Assembly (NCBI GenBank): GCA_964540515.1
Contig: CAZIMS010000001.1
Coordinates: 310,001-374,000, forward strand
Source: JAOAGA01 sp964540515
GTDB taxonomy: Bacteria > CALINM01
DNA: 64,000 nucleotides
Direction: 5' to 3'
The translations under genes and the position numbers were made by a program. Shown here in pieces: positions 34,283 through 44,036 of this stretch. Each line of letters starts with the position of its first letter. Positions within the stretch are counted from its first letter, which is position 1. The notes below the pieces were generated by a model. That model saw nothing but the letters and a program-made list of their open reading frames with translations, searched no databases and had not been told where the DNA came from.

Positions 34283-36103
34283 GTGATTAACTGGAATAAT
34301 AAAAAAAATAGATTTGAGATTAGTAAGGCCGGGCAAAAAATTTACTCTAATGTGCTAAATTCTGAGAAACCAAATTTATTAAGAGAGATGTTTCCCTATA
34401 CAGAGGTGTGTAAACAGGTTTATAGTGATGATGTTATCTTGATGGATATTCCAGAAGATATATTTATTACAGATACCACTTTTAGAGATGGACAGCAAGC
34501 CCGTCCTCCCTATACAGTAAAGCAGATTGTAGAAATATTTAAGATGTTACATAAACTCACTGGTGAAAGTGGTGTTATAAGGCAGTCAGAATTTTTTCTA
34601 TATAGTGATAAAGATAAAGAGGCTGTAAGAAAGTGTATGGAATTGGACTATAGATATCCTGAGATAACTGCCTGGGTAAGGGCTAATAAGGAAGATTTAA
34701 AACTAGTAAAGGAGATGGGAATTAAGGAAACAGGGATCTTAACGTCTGTATCTGATTATCATATATATCTAAAATTAGGGTGGGATAGAAAAAAAGCCCT
34801 TGAAAGTTATATTGCTATTATAAAAGAGGCCCTCTCTATTGGCATTAAGCCAAGATGTCACTTTGAAGATGTTACAAGAGCTGATATTTATGGTTTTGTA
34901 GTCCCCCTTGTGCTTTCAATTATGGAGCTTGTCGAAGAAAGCGGCATTGATATAAAAATAAGGTTGTGTGATACCATGGGTTATGGGTTGCCCTTTCCTC
35001 AAGCAGAGGTCCCTCGTGGTATTCCTAAGCTGGTGTATATTCTAAAAAAAGAGTCAGGTATATCTTCTGAACAGCTTGAATGGCATGGTCACAATGATTT
35101 TCATAGGGGGTTAGTGAATGGTTTAGCCGCCTGGTTATATGGTGTAAGCTCAATTAATGGGAGTCTACTCGGTTTTGGAGAGAGAACAGGCAATCCTCCA
35201 ATAGAAGGTTTAATTATTGATTATATTAGTTTAAGAGGTAACAATGGTGAGATTGATACAACTGTGATTACAGAGATTGCAGAGTATTTTAAAAGAGAGC
35301 TCGCCTTTGAGATACCACCTAACTATCCCTTTGTTGGAGAAGCCTTTAACGCCACATCTGCAGGTATTCATGCCGATGGGGTTATAAAAAACGAAGAAAT
35401 ATACAATATCTTTGATACACTAAAGATCTTAAACAGACCCATAAAGGTCACTATAACAGACAAGTCTGGTACCGCAGGCATAGCCTACTGGATAAATCAG
35501 AGGTTAGGATTGAAAAATGATAGCAAGATAGACAAGAGACATCCAAGTATAATAAAAATCTACTCATGGATAGAAAAACAATATAATGAGGGACGAACAA
35601 CCTCAATTTCTGATGATGAGATGGAGAAACTATGTAGAAAATACCTGCCTGAGTTATTTATGTCTGAGTTTGATAGGATTAAGGCTAAGGCAAAAGATAT
35701 GGTCCTTCACCTGATAGAAGACCTATTGCAGATACCAGACATTACCTCAATGATACCAGAAAAACAAGAGGAAATTTTAAAAAAGCTTGTGGAAGAAAAC
35801 CCCTTTATTCAGTTCGCCTATATAACCAACTCAGAAGGAACAAAAATAACTAAAAACATTACTCAGTTAGAAGACAAACCAAAATACGAAAAGATTGGCT
35901 TTAATGAAGACTTTTCTGATAGAGAGTGGTTTATAGAGCCAATCAAAAACGGAAAGATCTATGTTACCGATCTCTATAGCTCAAAAATTACTGGTGCCCT
36001 ATGCGTAACTGTATCAGCACCCATTAGAAATCAAAAGGATGAGATTGTGGGAGTAATAGGATTAGATATTAAGTTTGAGCATTTAGCCAAGACTGAAGAG
36101 TAA
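34283..36103 (+). CDS. HMGL-family Claisen condensation enzyme (Re-citrate/homocitrate synthase-like) with C-terminal Cache domain
   Basis: The GTG start is 2 bp after the previous gene with GGAGG upstream. The TIM-barrel catalytic domain (~45-380) has ITDTTFRDGQQARPPY and EWHGHNDFHRG (metal-binding HxH), then GFGERTGNPPIEG. This is the family of isopropylmalate, homocitrate and Re-citrate synthases. A helical region follows. The last ~120 residues (DREWFIEPIKNGKIYVTDLY, then APIRNQKDEIVGVIGLDI) look like a Cache sensor domain without any membrane segment. Being 29 bp before isocitrate dehydrogenase suggests citrate formation. The exact substrate is not proven by sequence. Confidence 0.75.
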   Translation: MINWNNKKNRFEISKAGQKIYSNVLNSEKPNLLREMFPYTEVCKQVYSDDVILMDIPEDIFITDTTFRDGQQARPPYTVKQIVEIFKMLHKLTGESGVIRQSEFFLYSDKDKEAVRKCMELDYRYPEITAWVRANKEDLKLVKEMGIKETGILTSVSDYHIYLKLGWDRKKALESYIAIIKEALSIGIKPRCHFEDVTRADIYGFVVPLVLSIMELVEESGIDIKIRLCDTMGYGLPFPQAEVPRGIPKLVYILKKESGISSEQLEWHGHNDFHRGLVNGLAAWLYGVSSINGSLLGFGERTGNPPIEGLIIDYISLRGNNGEIDTTVITEIAEYFKRELAFEIPPNYPFVGEAFNATSAGIHADGVIKNEEIYNIFDTLKILNRPIKVTITDKSGTAGIAYWINQRLGLKNDSKIDKRHPSIIKIYSWIEKQYNEGRTTSISDDEMEKLCRKYLPELFMSEFDRIKAKAKDMVLHLIEDLLQIPDITSMIPEKQEEILKKLVEENPFIQFAYITNSEGTKITKNITQLEDKPKYEKIGFNEDFSDREWFIEPIKNGKIYVTDLYSSKITGALCVTVSAPIRNQKDEIVGVIGLDIKFEHLAKTEE

Positions 36104-36132
36104 CACTCAAAATATAAGAAAGGAGTAGGAGA

Positions 36133-37338
36133 ATGGTATTAAGAGAAGAGGACAAAATTAAGTTTGTCAATGGTGAGCTTGTTGTGCCAGACAACCCTTA
36201 CATTGTATATATCGAGGGAGATGGTACAGGCCCTGATATCTGGAATGCCTCTAAAATGGTCTTTGATGCGGCAGTTAAAAAAGTTTTTAATGGTGAAAAG
36301 AAAATTCAGTGGATAGAGGGCTTTGCTGGAGAGAAGGCTTTTAAGGAAAAAGGCAGCTATTTGCCAGATGAAACCCTTGCTATGATAAAAGATTTGAGAG
36401 TAGGGATTAAAGGCCCTCTTACTACACCAGTTGGTAAGGGGATTAGAAGTATAAATGTAGCTCTTAGGCAGGAACTTGATTTATATGCTTGCATTAGACC
36501 TGTAAGGTACTTTGAAGGAGTTCCCTCTCCCATTAAATATCCTGAAAAGGTTGATTTTGTTATATTCAGGGAAAACACAGAGGATTTATATGCTGGTATA
36601 GAATGGCAGGCAGGCTCTGAAGAGGCAAAAAAAGTTTCTGATTTTCTGTATACTCAGTTTGGCAGGAAGTTGCCAGAAGAAGTAGGTATTGGGATTAAAC
36701 CTATTAGTAAATTTGCCACAGAAAGACTAACAAGGATGGCAATGAGATATAGTATTAAAAACAAAAAAGATACCGTAACATTTGTTCATAAAGGAAATAT
36801 AATGAAGTTTACCGAAGGAGCCTTTAAGAACTGGGGAGTTGACTGTGCAAAAAAGGAGTTTGCTGATTATGTAGTTATAGAAGGTGAAGGCAATAGAGTT
36901 AGTGGTAAGATACTTGTTAACGATAGGATAGCTGATGCTATGTTTCAGCAGATAGTTTTAAGACCTGATGAGTATAAAGTAATTGTTACACCTAATTTGA
37001 ATGGAGATTACCTATCCGATGCGGCTGCAGCACTTGTTGGTGGCTTAGGTATGGCTCCTGGTGCTAATATTGGCGATGGCTATGCAGTCTTTGAAGCCAC
37101 CCACGGTTCAGCACCAAAATATGCAGGGCTTGATAAAGTTAACCCCTCTTCAGTGATACTATCAGGAGTTATGATGTTTGAGTATTTAGGTTGGGATAGA
37201 GTTGGTGAGCTAATAATAAAAGCTATAGAGAGAACCATTAAAAATAAGACAGTTACATACGATTTGGCAAGACAGATGGAGGGTTCTAAAGAGGTTAAAT
37301 GCTCAGAATTTGCTGAAGAGATTATAAAAAACATGTAA
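36133..37338 (+). CDS. icd: Isocitrate dehydrogenase (NADP-type)
   Basis: Oxidatively decarboxylates isocitrate to 2-oxoglutarate (or the reverse in reductive carbon fixation). At 401 residues it is the E. coli-like homodimeric type. The substrate loop IRSINVALRQELDLYACIRPVRY carries the regulatory Ser equivalent, and NLNGDYLSDAAAALVGGLG and GDGYAVFEATHGSAPKYAG are intact. It follows the Re-citrate-synthase-like gene with AGGAG upstream. Together they would carry acetyl-CoA and oxaloacetate towards 2-oxoglutarate, given an aconitase located elsewhere. Confidence 0.95.
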   Translation: MVLREEDKIKFVNGELVVPDNPYIVYIEGDGTGPDIWNASKMVFDAAVKKVFNGEKKIQWIEGFAGEKAFKEKGSYLPDETLAMIKDLRVGIKGPLTTPVGKGIRSINVALRQELDLYACIRPVRYFEGVPSPIKYPEKVDFVIFRENTEDLYAGIEWQAGSEEAKKVSDFLYTQFGRKLPEEVGIGIKPISKFATERLTRMAMRYSIKNKKDTVTFVHKGNIMKFTEGAFKNWGVDCAKKEFADYVVIEGEGNRVSGKILVNDRIADAMFQQIVLRPDEYKVIVTPNLNGDYLSDAAAALVGGLGMAPGANIGDGYAVFEATHGSAPKYAGLDKVNPSSVILSGVMMFEYLGWDRVGELIIKAIERTIKNKTVTYDLARQMEGSKEVKCSEFAEEIIKNM

Positions 37339-37339
37339 A

Positions 37340-37873
37340 ATGTATTTTAATATCCCCAATATTATCACCCTTTTAAGAATATTTATAATCCCTTTTTATA
37401 TACAGAGGCTAATGGCTGATGATTATAAACCAGCCTTAGCCCTTTTTATCCTTGGCTCATTATCCGATCTATTGGATGGTTTTATCGCAAGAAGATTAAA
37501 TAAGGTTACTCCTTTTGGAAAATTTCTTGACCCCTTAGCAGATAAGCTTTTTTTCCTTTTCTCTTTATCAATTATGAGCTATAAAAATCTTGTTCCTCTC
37601 TGGTTTTTTGGTATCCTTCTTATAAGAGATATACTAATATCAATAGGTTCAGTTATTTTTATTGATAAGGTTGGTATGAAGGAGATAAAACCTCATTTAA
37701 CAGGAAAGTTAGTAAACTTTTTTATCTTTTTTATTACTCTATTTGTACTTATTGATCATACTTATAGAGATATCAACTTTTCTTTCTTTTATAAACCCTT
37801 TTACTACATTACTACAGGTCTTTCTATTTTTTCTCTCTATATTTATTGGCTTAGATTTAAGAAGATTGGTTAG
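37340..37873 (+). CDS. pgsA: CDP-diacylglycerol-glycerol-3-phosphate 3-phosphatidyltransferase
   Basis: Makes phosphatidylglycerol phosphate in the inner membrane. The CDP-alcohol phosphotransferase motif is complete (DLLDGFIARR, then GKFLDPLADK). There are about four to five membrane helices in 177 residues. It starts one base after the icd stop. Its 3' end overlaps the convergent activase gene by 17 bp. Confidence 0.92.
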   Translation: MYFNIPNIITLLRIFIIPFYIQRLMADDYKPALALFILGSLSDLLDGFIARRLNKVTPFGKFLDPLADKLFFLFSLSIMSYKNLVPLWFFGILLIRDILISIGSVIFIDKVGMKEIKPHLTGKLVNFFIFFITLFVLIDHTYRDINFSFFYKPFYYITTGLSIFSLYIYWLRFKKIG

Positions 37874-40800
37874 CTCTATCTTTTAAGATCTCTAAATAGG
37901 GGATTAGGTCAAGGTTGGGCTTACCTGTTTTATCATAAAATAGAGGTATAACAGGTTTTTTATATTTCTTTTCTATCTCTTTCAATAAATAGCTTGAAAT
38001 TGTACCAGGCATACAGAACGTTGGTGATGCATTCACTATGGCATCTACGTTCTCTTTCTCTAAAAAGATTATAGATCTGCCAATCGTAAGTATAGCTTCA
38101 CCTAAAAACTCCTCTGGCAGATAATCCTTACCAACCTCTACTATCTCATAAACTGAAGGTTCATAAATATCTGGAAAGTACTCTTTAGCATAATTAAAAA
38201 ACTTATGTTCTCTGGAAAAATATATATATTTTCTTATAAAGTGTTTAATTTGAGAAGTCAACCCTTCTTTTTTTAGTTTGATATCGAGTCCTTCGAGAAA
38301 TAGTGTATAAAAAAACCACTCAGATATAGTAGCTATCTTTACCTCTCCGCCTAAGGCTTCTATGGTCCTAACAAGATTGTCATTTAGAAAGTTGTTACTT
38401 CTTACATAGATCTCCCCCACTATGCCAATGACAGGCTTAGGGGTTTTATTAAATTTAATTTTTGATAGGTTTTTTATGCTTTCTTTATAGACCTTAATAT
38501 AATCTTTCCTATTTTCTAATGACTTTTTTAAGTTTTCATAGATGATTTTAAGGGTTTCATCGGTTGAGCCTTTTTCAACCTCATAGGGTCTAATAGAAAA
38601 GGTAATTTTTTTAAGAATATCATTAATTATAAGTCCGTCGAAAACAAGTTTTTTTAGATCATTTGTAAGGCCTGCATAGGCATTTCTATCAGAGGGTGAA
38701 AGCAAAGAGACATCTCTACCTAATGATTTCAATATTATGTTTTGATAAAGTGAGTATTGTCCGAACCTACATGGGCCGATGCCGGTTGGCATGAAGTAGG
38801 CATATTTATCATTGCCATTGCGAGTTCTTTTTAGCACCGCACCAAGAGTAGAGTGAAAGGGCGAGCATTCGTAACCAGTTGAATATTTTAACCCTTCTCT
38901 AAAGGTGTCAAGAGATTCTTTAAGGGTTTCTGCAGATTTAAATCTTCTTTTAAAGACTGAGGCTACTAACTCAGCACCATCCTCTTCCATAGGAGGCACC
39001 AGAATAATTCGGTCTTTATCAGGTGTATCTTCTATCTTTGAATAAGTATATGTGGTTAAATCTCCTTTTATACCAATATTAAGATAGTTTCTAAAGCTAT
39101 CAATTGCTGCCTCAAGTCTTGTTATATAACCAGTGGCAGAGCTATGACCATCAAGCTGAAGTACTAAGTAAGGTTTTTTAAGAGCCTCCATCTCTTTAAA
39201 GAAATAGTTGAGAATAAAAGAATCGGGACCACAGGAAAAACAGGATAAAAAGATGGGGAAGAGATTTCTTTTCTCTTTAAATAACTTCAATGCTGACAAA
39301 ATAATCTGACCATACTGCCAATATACATGGGGGAACTTATCTTTGATGAAATTAATATCTGGCCTTATAAAATCAACAGATATAGCTTTGATATTATAAT
39401 CTGCAATTTTATCAATTAAACGGTGGTTCAATCGAGGATTATATAGAATATAGGGTCTTCCTAAGAAAATAACTGCAATATCATCATCTCTAAGGTTTTT
39501 CAGAAAATCATCACCCTGAGAATACTTTCTCTCGGATTCAATTGCAGTTTCTTCTTCAGCTTTGTTAAAGGCCTCAAGTATATCATGAAAGGCCACATCA
39601 AATTCCTTTGTGAGCTCTCTATATAAACTATCCAAAAGCTTTCTGTTTTTATCTATCTTAAGGATTGAAGGAGTAATGATATTTAAGTCTTTTCTTTGCC
39701 TTTTTAAGATAGAAGGCATTGACTGGGTTAGGGGGCAGAGATGGCACTCCGTAATATTTGATGGAACCTCATTTTTTAGAAAGTGAGGGAAAAAGATTTT
39801 TTCATTTCTAAGTTTATTTATTGCCCCAAAGGTGACTACACAGGGTGCACATATCTCATAGTGAGCGATCTTTCTGCCCCTTTCATAGTCATCTTTTGAA
39901 GGGGAGATTATAATAGGCTCAATACTTAGATTGTCGAAAAAGTTTTTAATAAGATAGATATTTTCGGCATTACCCAGATAGTCTGGAATATGTATCTTCC
40001 CACGTGTATAAGTCTCTTTTTTTGTTTTAAGAAAACTTTCTCTCTCCTTTAGATATTGATTAAATGTTGTAGTTTTAGGTTTTTTCGAATCATAATCTCT
40101 CCCGCATTTAAGGCCCCAGGCAACCTTTTTATCTTCCGTATTTATTATAGATAAGGCACACTTATTAACGCATAGCTCGCAGGTCTCTTTTTGTATAGAT
40201 GTTTCCTTGTGAGAGAATTTAAGACCAAAAAAAGTTGATTTACCCACCTGTTTGTTCTTTATAAATAGGGCTGAGCCCATTGCTCCAGTAATATGGCAGA
40301 AAGGTGACACTATGATTTTTTTATTTAATCTTTCTTCAAAAACAGAAACTAAAGCTCTATTTTTTGCTGTGGCGCCCTGAAAATATACCTTTTCTCCTAT
40401 GGGGATATTTCCTACAACCCTGTTTAAATAATTATCTCTCACTGCTAAAAGTACAGCTGCCGCAATATCTTCTCGAGAAACCCCCTTTGCTATTAGAAGG
40501 TCAATATCCTTTTCCATAAAAACGGTGCATCTATCGGATGTAGGCGGTGGTAATCTATTTTCTGCTAACCTTGCAAAGTCTTTTATAGCAATACCTAATT
40601 TTTCTGCCTGTTCCTCTATAAAAGAGCCTGTTCCTGCAGCACAGACATAATTCATAACAGAGCAATAAACCATCCCATCTTTCATCTTTGTAAACTTAGA
40701 ATCCTGACCACCTATCTCTATAATTGTGTCCACGTCATTGTCTATGTAAGCAGCTGCCAGGGCGTGTGCAGAAATCTCATTAATCTCATCATCAGCCCCT

Positions 40801-41921
40801 ATCACTTCCTTAATCATTTTTCGTCCCGAGCCTGTCGTTGCAACTCCTTGGAAATCAAATTTTACATTTCTCTCTTCTTCAACTTTTAAAAGTGCTTTAA
40901 ATATTAGCTTTACCGCATTAATTGGGTCAGAGGAGGTCTTCCTATATATGCCTAAGAGAGGTTTATTCTTATTATCTATTAGACAGATCTTTGTGCTTGT
41001 AGAGCCTATATCTATTCCCATAAAAACAGGAATAGTGCTATCTTTAAAGTCTTCATAAAAGGTAATCTCATTAAAATACTCGTCATATAGAGTATAAAAG
41101 GAGTCAAAGTCAGGATAATCTTCCTTTTTTTTAATTATTTTAGAGGTTTTTTCCTCCTTTTCTTCAAAGATTTTTTCTAAGTTAATATACTCTGAAGATT
41201 TGTAATTACTTTTGTCAGAGATTATCTTAAGTCCTAAGGCTAAACTTAAATTTGGACGATGAGATATTAATATATCTTCACCAAGCTTTTCTTTAAAGGC
41301 CCTATGAAGAGCTGAGTTAAGAAATACGCCACCACTAAGCAATATATTGCCCTCTGGTTGAGCTCCTTTAAAGAGAACATCAATAATGTTCTCTGCCAGG
41401 CTCTCACAAAGCCCTGCAGCAATCTCTTCTTTTGTGTATCCATCCTGTTGTAGATGGATTAAATCAGTCTTTGCAAAGACGGAGCATCTAGTAGATACAG
41501 AGGGCTTGATCTTAGCCTCTAATGCCCTTTTTCCAAACTCGTCAATACTATAACCCAGCCTTTTTGCCTGTAAATCCAGAAAAGATCCAGTGCCAGAGGC
41601 GCAGGTAGTATTAAGAATATGCCTCTCGTAATTGCCTTTCTCATCTAAATTGATAAGAAAAAAAGAGCTTGCCCCTATATATAGGATATGACGCACATCT
41701 TTGTAAGACTTTACTAAATTAATTAACACATAAAAGGGGTGAAAGCCATTGTAAGCGATAGAGTTTTTACCTGTGAAAAGAGCGTATTTATGGTCAATAG
41801 ATAAATCTTGAAGTATTTTATTAAAATCGCCCCTATGGGGAGAATAAAATATTTGATTTTCCCCTTTGTCAATAATAGATAGATAAGAGGAACCAATATC
41901 GACAAAAAAACTGTAAGACAT
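37857..41921 (-). CDS. Giant acyl-CoA dehydratase activase-related protein (two BcrAD/BadFG domains plus DUF2229)
   Basis: The 1354-residue protein has two ASKHA-type ATPase domains. The first (~1-235) includes CASGTGSFLDLQAKRLG. The second (~300-560) includes GIDIGSTSTKICLID, GGQDSKF and CAAGTGSFIEEQAEKLG. Each pattern provides Cys for a subunit-bridging 4Fe-4S cluster. Residues ~580 onward carry CELCVNKCALSI and the DUF2229/HgdB-like region, with CPLTQSMP and GPCRFGQY. Related activases use ATP to push low-potential electrons onto 2-hydroxyacyl-CoA dehydratase or benzoyl-CoA reductase. The substrate of these long single-chain forms is unknown. It has its own promoter and appears leaderless. 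Confidence 0.85.
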   Translation of the reverse strand: MSYSFFVDIGSSYLSIIDKGENQIFYSPHRGDFNKILQDLSIDHKYALFTGKNSIAYNGFHPFYVLINLVKSYKDVRHILYIGASSFFLINLDEKGNYERHILNTTCASGTGSFLDLQAKRLGYSIDEFGKRALEAKIKPSVSTRCSVFAKTDLIHLQQDGYTKEEIAAGLCESLAENIIDVLFKGAQPEGNILLSGGVFLNSALHRAFKEKLGEDILISHRPNLSLALGLKIISDKSNYKSSEYINLEKIFEEKEEKTSKIIKKKEDYPDFDSFYTLYDEYFNEITFYEDFKDSTIPVFMGIDIGSTSTKICLIDNKNKPLLGIYRKTSSDPINAVKLIFKALLKVEEERNVKFDFQGVATTGSGRKMIKEVIGADDEINEISAHALAAAYIDNDVDTIIEIGGQDSKFTKMKDGMVYCSVMNYVCAAGTGSFIEEQAEKLGIAIKDFARLAENRLPPPTSDRCTVFMEKDIDLLIAKGVSREDIAAAVLLAVRDNYLNRVVGNIPIGEKVYFQGATAKNRALVSVFEERLNKKIIVSPFCHITGAMGSALFIKNKQVGKSTFFGLKFSHKETSIQKETCELCVNKCALSIINTEDKKVAWGLKCGRDYDSKKPKTTTFNQYLKERESFLKTKKETYTRGKIHIPDYLGNAENIYLIKNFFDNLSIEPIIISPSKDDYERGRKIAHYEICAPCVVTFGAINKLRNEKIFFPHFLKNEVPSNITECHLCPLTQSMPSILKRQRKDLNIITPSILKIDKNRKLLDSLYRELTKEFDVAFHDILEAFNKAEEETAIESERKYSQGDDFLKNLRDDDIAVIFLGRPYILYNPRLNHRLIDKIADYNIKAISVDFIRPDINFIKDKFPHVYWQYGQIILSALKLFKEKRNLFPIFLSCFSCGPDSFILNYFFKEMEALKKPYLVLQLDGHSSATGYITRLEAAIDSFRNYLNIGIKGDLTTYTYSKIEDTPDKDRIILVPPMEEDGAELVASVFKRRFKSAETLKESLDTFREGLKYSTGYECSPFHSTLGAVLKRTRNGNDKYAYFMPTGIGPCRFGQYSLYQNIILKSLGRDVSLLSPSDRNAYAGLTNDLKKLVFDGLIINDILKKITFSIRPYEVEKGSTDETLKIIYENLKKSLENRKDYIKVYKESIKNLSKIKFNKTPKPVIGIVGEIYVRSNNFLNDNLVRTIEALGGEVKIATISEWFFYTLFLEGLDIKLKKEGLTSQIKHFIRKYIYFSREHKFFNYAKEYFPDIYEPSVYEIVEVGKDYLPEEFLGEAILTIGRSIIFLEKENVDAIVNASPTFCMPGTISSYLLKEIEKKYKKPVIPLFYDKTGKPNLDLIPYLEILKDRANQSS

Positions 41922-41929
41922 TAAAAATA

Positions 41930-41958
41930 TATATAACAGAAATACACAAGAAATTCAA
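41930..41958 (-). promoter_or_regulatory. Promoter of the giant activase (leaderless layout)
   Basis: On the minus strand TTGAAT, a 17 nt spacer and TATATA are followed 8 nt later by the ATG at 41921. No ribosome site is present. Confidence 0.55.
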
Positions 41959-42027
41959 GGATTAACTGTAATTATAGTAAGTTTTGATGATGAGGAAGCT
42001 CTAAAATTTTAATTACTTTTATCATAA

Positions 42028-44022
42028 TCATATTTTAAACTTCTTCAACTCATCTGTTAGGCTATTTGTCCCTTCGCCAAGAGTCTCTATAGACTTTTTC
42101 ATAATCTCAACTGTCTGGACCATTGAAGAGCCTATGTCTTTTAAACTAACTATAGAGGTATTTATAGATTGACTTTTTTCATTTTGCATTGTAATGGCAA
42201 TTGTAATCTCCTCAGCCTTCTTGAAGACGTTTTCAATTACCTCAGAGATTTGTTTGCTACTAACAGATTGTTGATCTGTAGAGACCTTTAATGTCATTGC
42301 TAAATCTTTTAGCTTTTCTATCGCAGAGACTATAAAGGTTGTGCTTTTTGATAGCTCCTGGGTGGACTTATATATATGAGATATCTGATCTTTAATATCA
42401 CTTACAGATTTTGCTATATTTGTTATACTCAAAGCCTGTTCTTGAGTTGCCTTCTGAATATTTTTTGACTTTTCTGCTGAAATATTGGCATTTTCGAGTA
42501 TTTCCAAGAGTGCGCCCTTTACAGTTTCCATAAGTTTAATACCATCTTCAATACTTTCTAAAGAGTTCTTTGTCATAGATACACTCTTTTCAATATCCTG
42601 CTGAACATTCTCTATTAAGTCTTCTATCTCTTTTGTGGACATAGAAGTCTTTTTAGAGAGATTTTTTATCTCTTCTGCCACAACAGAGAATCCTTTACCT
42701 TCTTCTTGAGACTGGGCTGCAAGAATGGAAGCATTTAATGCAAGGAGGTTTGTATTGTCAGCGATGTCAGAGATTAAACCTACAATCTTTCCTATCTGAT
42801 TAGATTTTTTTCCTAAGCTGTCTATTATAGATGATAGTGCTTCTACATTATATTTTATATTTCCAAAGCCTTTAATGGCATTTTCAAAGGAAGAAATTGC
42901 CTTTTGCATGACAAGTATTCTTACTTTTTCAGCCAACTCTGTAGATTCTAATGTACTTTTTTCTACCTCTTTTATGGATGAGTTCATCTCTATTATAGAT
43001 GCTGAAGTTGTCTCTGAGGCGTTTGATATAACTTCAAGACTTGATTCAATCTCTTTTACGGAAGATGCCATCTCTTCTATTGATGAGGCAGTATTATAGG
43101 TATTTTTGGATAAAACATCGGCACTTTCAGCGATATTGTTGATAGATGCTGACATCTCATAGCTTGAGGAGCTTGCATTATTGGCAGAGTTTTTGAGAAA
43201 TTCCGAGGAATCTGATAAAATCCTTATGGCCCTATTTATTTCTTCAATATTAGATACATTTGTCTCGATTGCTTTATAGAGGTCTCGAGACAACCTTTCT
43301 GAATTGGTGGCAGAATCACCTAAGCTCTTTGTCACTTGAAAGACATTATCTGCAAGTTGATTTATTTTATAAACAATGTTTTTTAAGGATTCACCCAAAA
43401 TGTTTATAGAGGTCCCTAACTGTCCAACTTCGTCTTCACTATCAATTGTGGCTGCTTTTGTAAGGTCTCCCTTTGCCATCTCGCTGGATACAGTACCTAT
43501 ACTTTTTATAGGTTTTATGACAAATCGGCCTACAAGGGACCTCATTATTAAAGAAAACAAGATAAAGGATATAGATAGGGTAATTAATATCAATATTATA
43601 CTTTTTTTCAATTCCTCTTTTATTGTTAGATCGTTTAAGCCTATTTTTATATAGCCTAAAAGCATGCCACTATCACTTTTAATCTCTCTTTTTAACACTA
43701 AATAACTCTTTTCGTTTTCAGGTGTAGCAGTAATTGGACTTTCTTGATCATTATAAAAGACTGCGTAATCAACATCTTTTCTCTTTTTAAGCTCCTCTAC
43801 AAAATTTTCAAGGGATTGGTAATCGTAAGTAGAAATAAAAGAGGTACTGATTTTTGAAATGTAATTAATCATTTCCTCTGCATCATTGACTAGTGCTCTT
43901 TTAGTGGTTAAATAACTATTTACCCCCATCCCTGTGCCTAATAATAATAACACAAGTAAAACAGCCGATAATGTGGGTACCTGAAACTTTAGATTGAGGC
44001 TTTTAGAGATTCTTTTATTCAT
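42028..44022 (-). CDS. Methyl-accepting chemotaxis protein
   Basis: The 664-residue receptor has a first membrane helix at ~17-38 and a periplasmic sensing region of ~100 residues (single-Cache size). A second helix lies at ~140-162, then HAMP (~163-220) and a long coiled-coil signalling domain. The hairpin tip reads NLLALNASILAAQSQEEGKG. The Glu and Arg of the usual AAIEAARAGE are Leu and Gln, a variant seen in alternative chemosensory classes. It follows a PhnD-like periplasmic protein gene by ~15 bp, so the pair may form a binding-protein/receptor unit. Confidence 0.92.
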   Translation of the reverse strand: MNKRISKSLNLKFQVPTLSAVLLVLLLLGTGMGVNSYLTTKRALVNDAEEMINYISKISTSFISTYDYQSLENFVEELKKRKDVDYAVFYNDQESPITATPENEKSYLVLKREIKSDSGMLLGYIKIGLNDLTIKEELKKSIILILITLSISFILFSLIMRSLVGRFVIKPIKSIGTVSSEMAKGDLTKAATIDSEDEVGQLGTSINILGESLKNIVYKINQLADNVFQVTKSLGDSATNSERLSRDLYKAIETNVSNIEEINRAIRILSDSSEFLKNSANNASSSSYEMSASINNIAESADVLSKNTYNTASSIEEMASSVKEIESSLEVISNASETTSASIIEMNSSIKEVEKSTLESTELAEKVRILVMQKAISSFENAIKGFGNIKYNVEALSSIIDSLGKKSNQIGKIVGLISDIADNTNLLALNASILAAQSQEEGKGFSVVAEEIKNLSKKTSMSTKEIEDLIENVQQDIEKSVSMTKNSLESIEDGIKLMETVKGALLEILENANISAEKSKNIQKATQEQALSITNIAKSVSDIKDQISHIYKSTQELSKSTTFIVSAIEKLKDLAMTLKVSTDQQSVSSKQISEVIENVFKKAEEITIAITMQNEKSQSINTSIVSLKDIGSSMVQTVEIMKKSIETLGEGTNSLTDELKKFKI

Positions 44023-44036
44023 AATAATTATATCGT

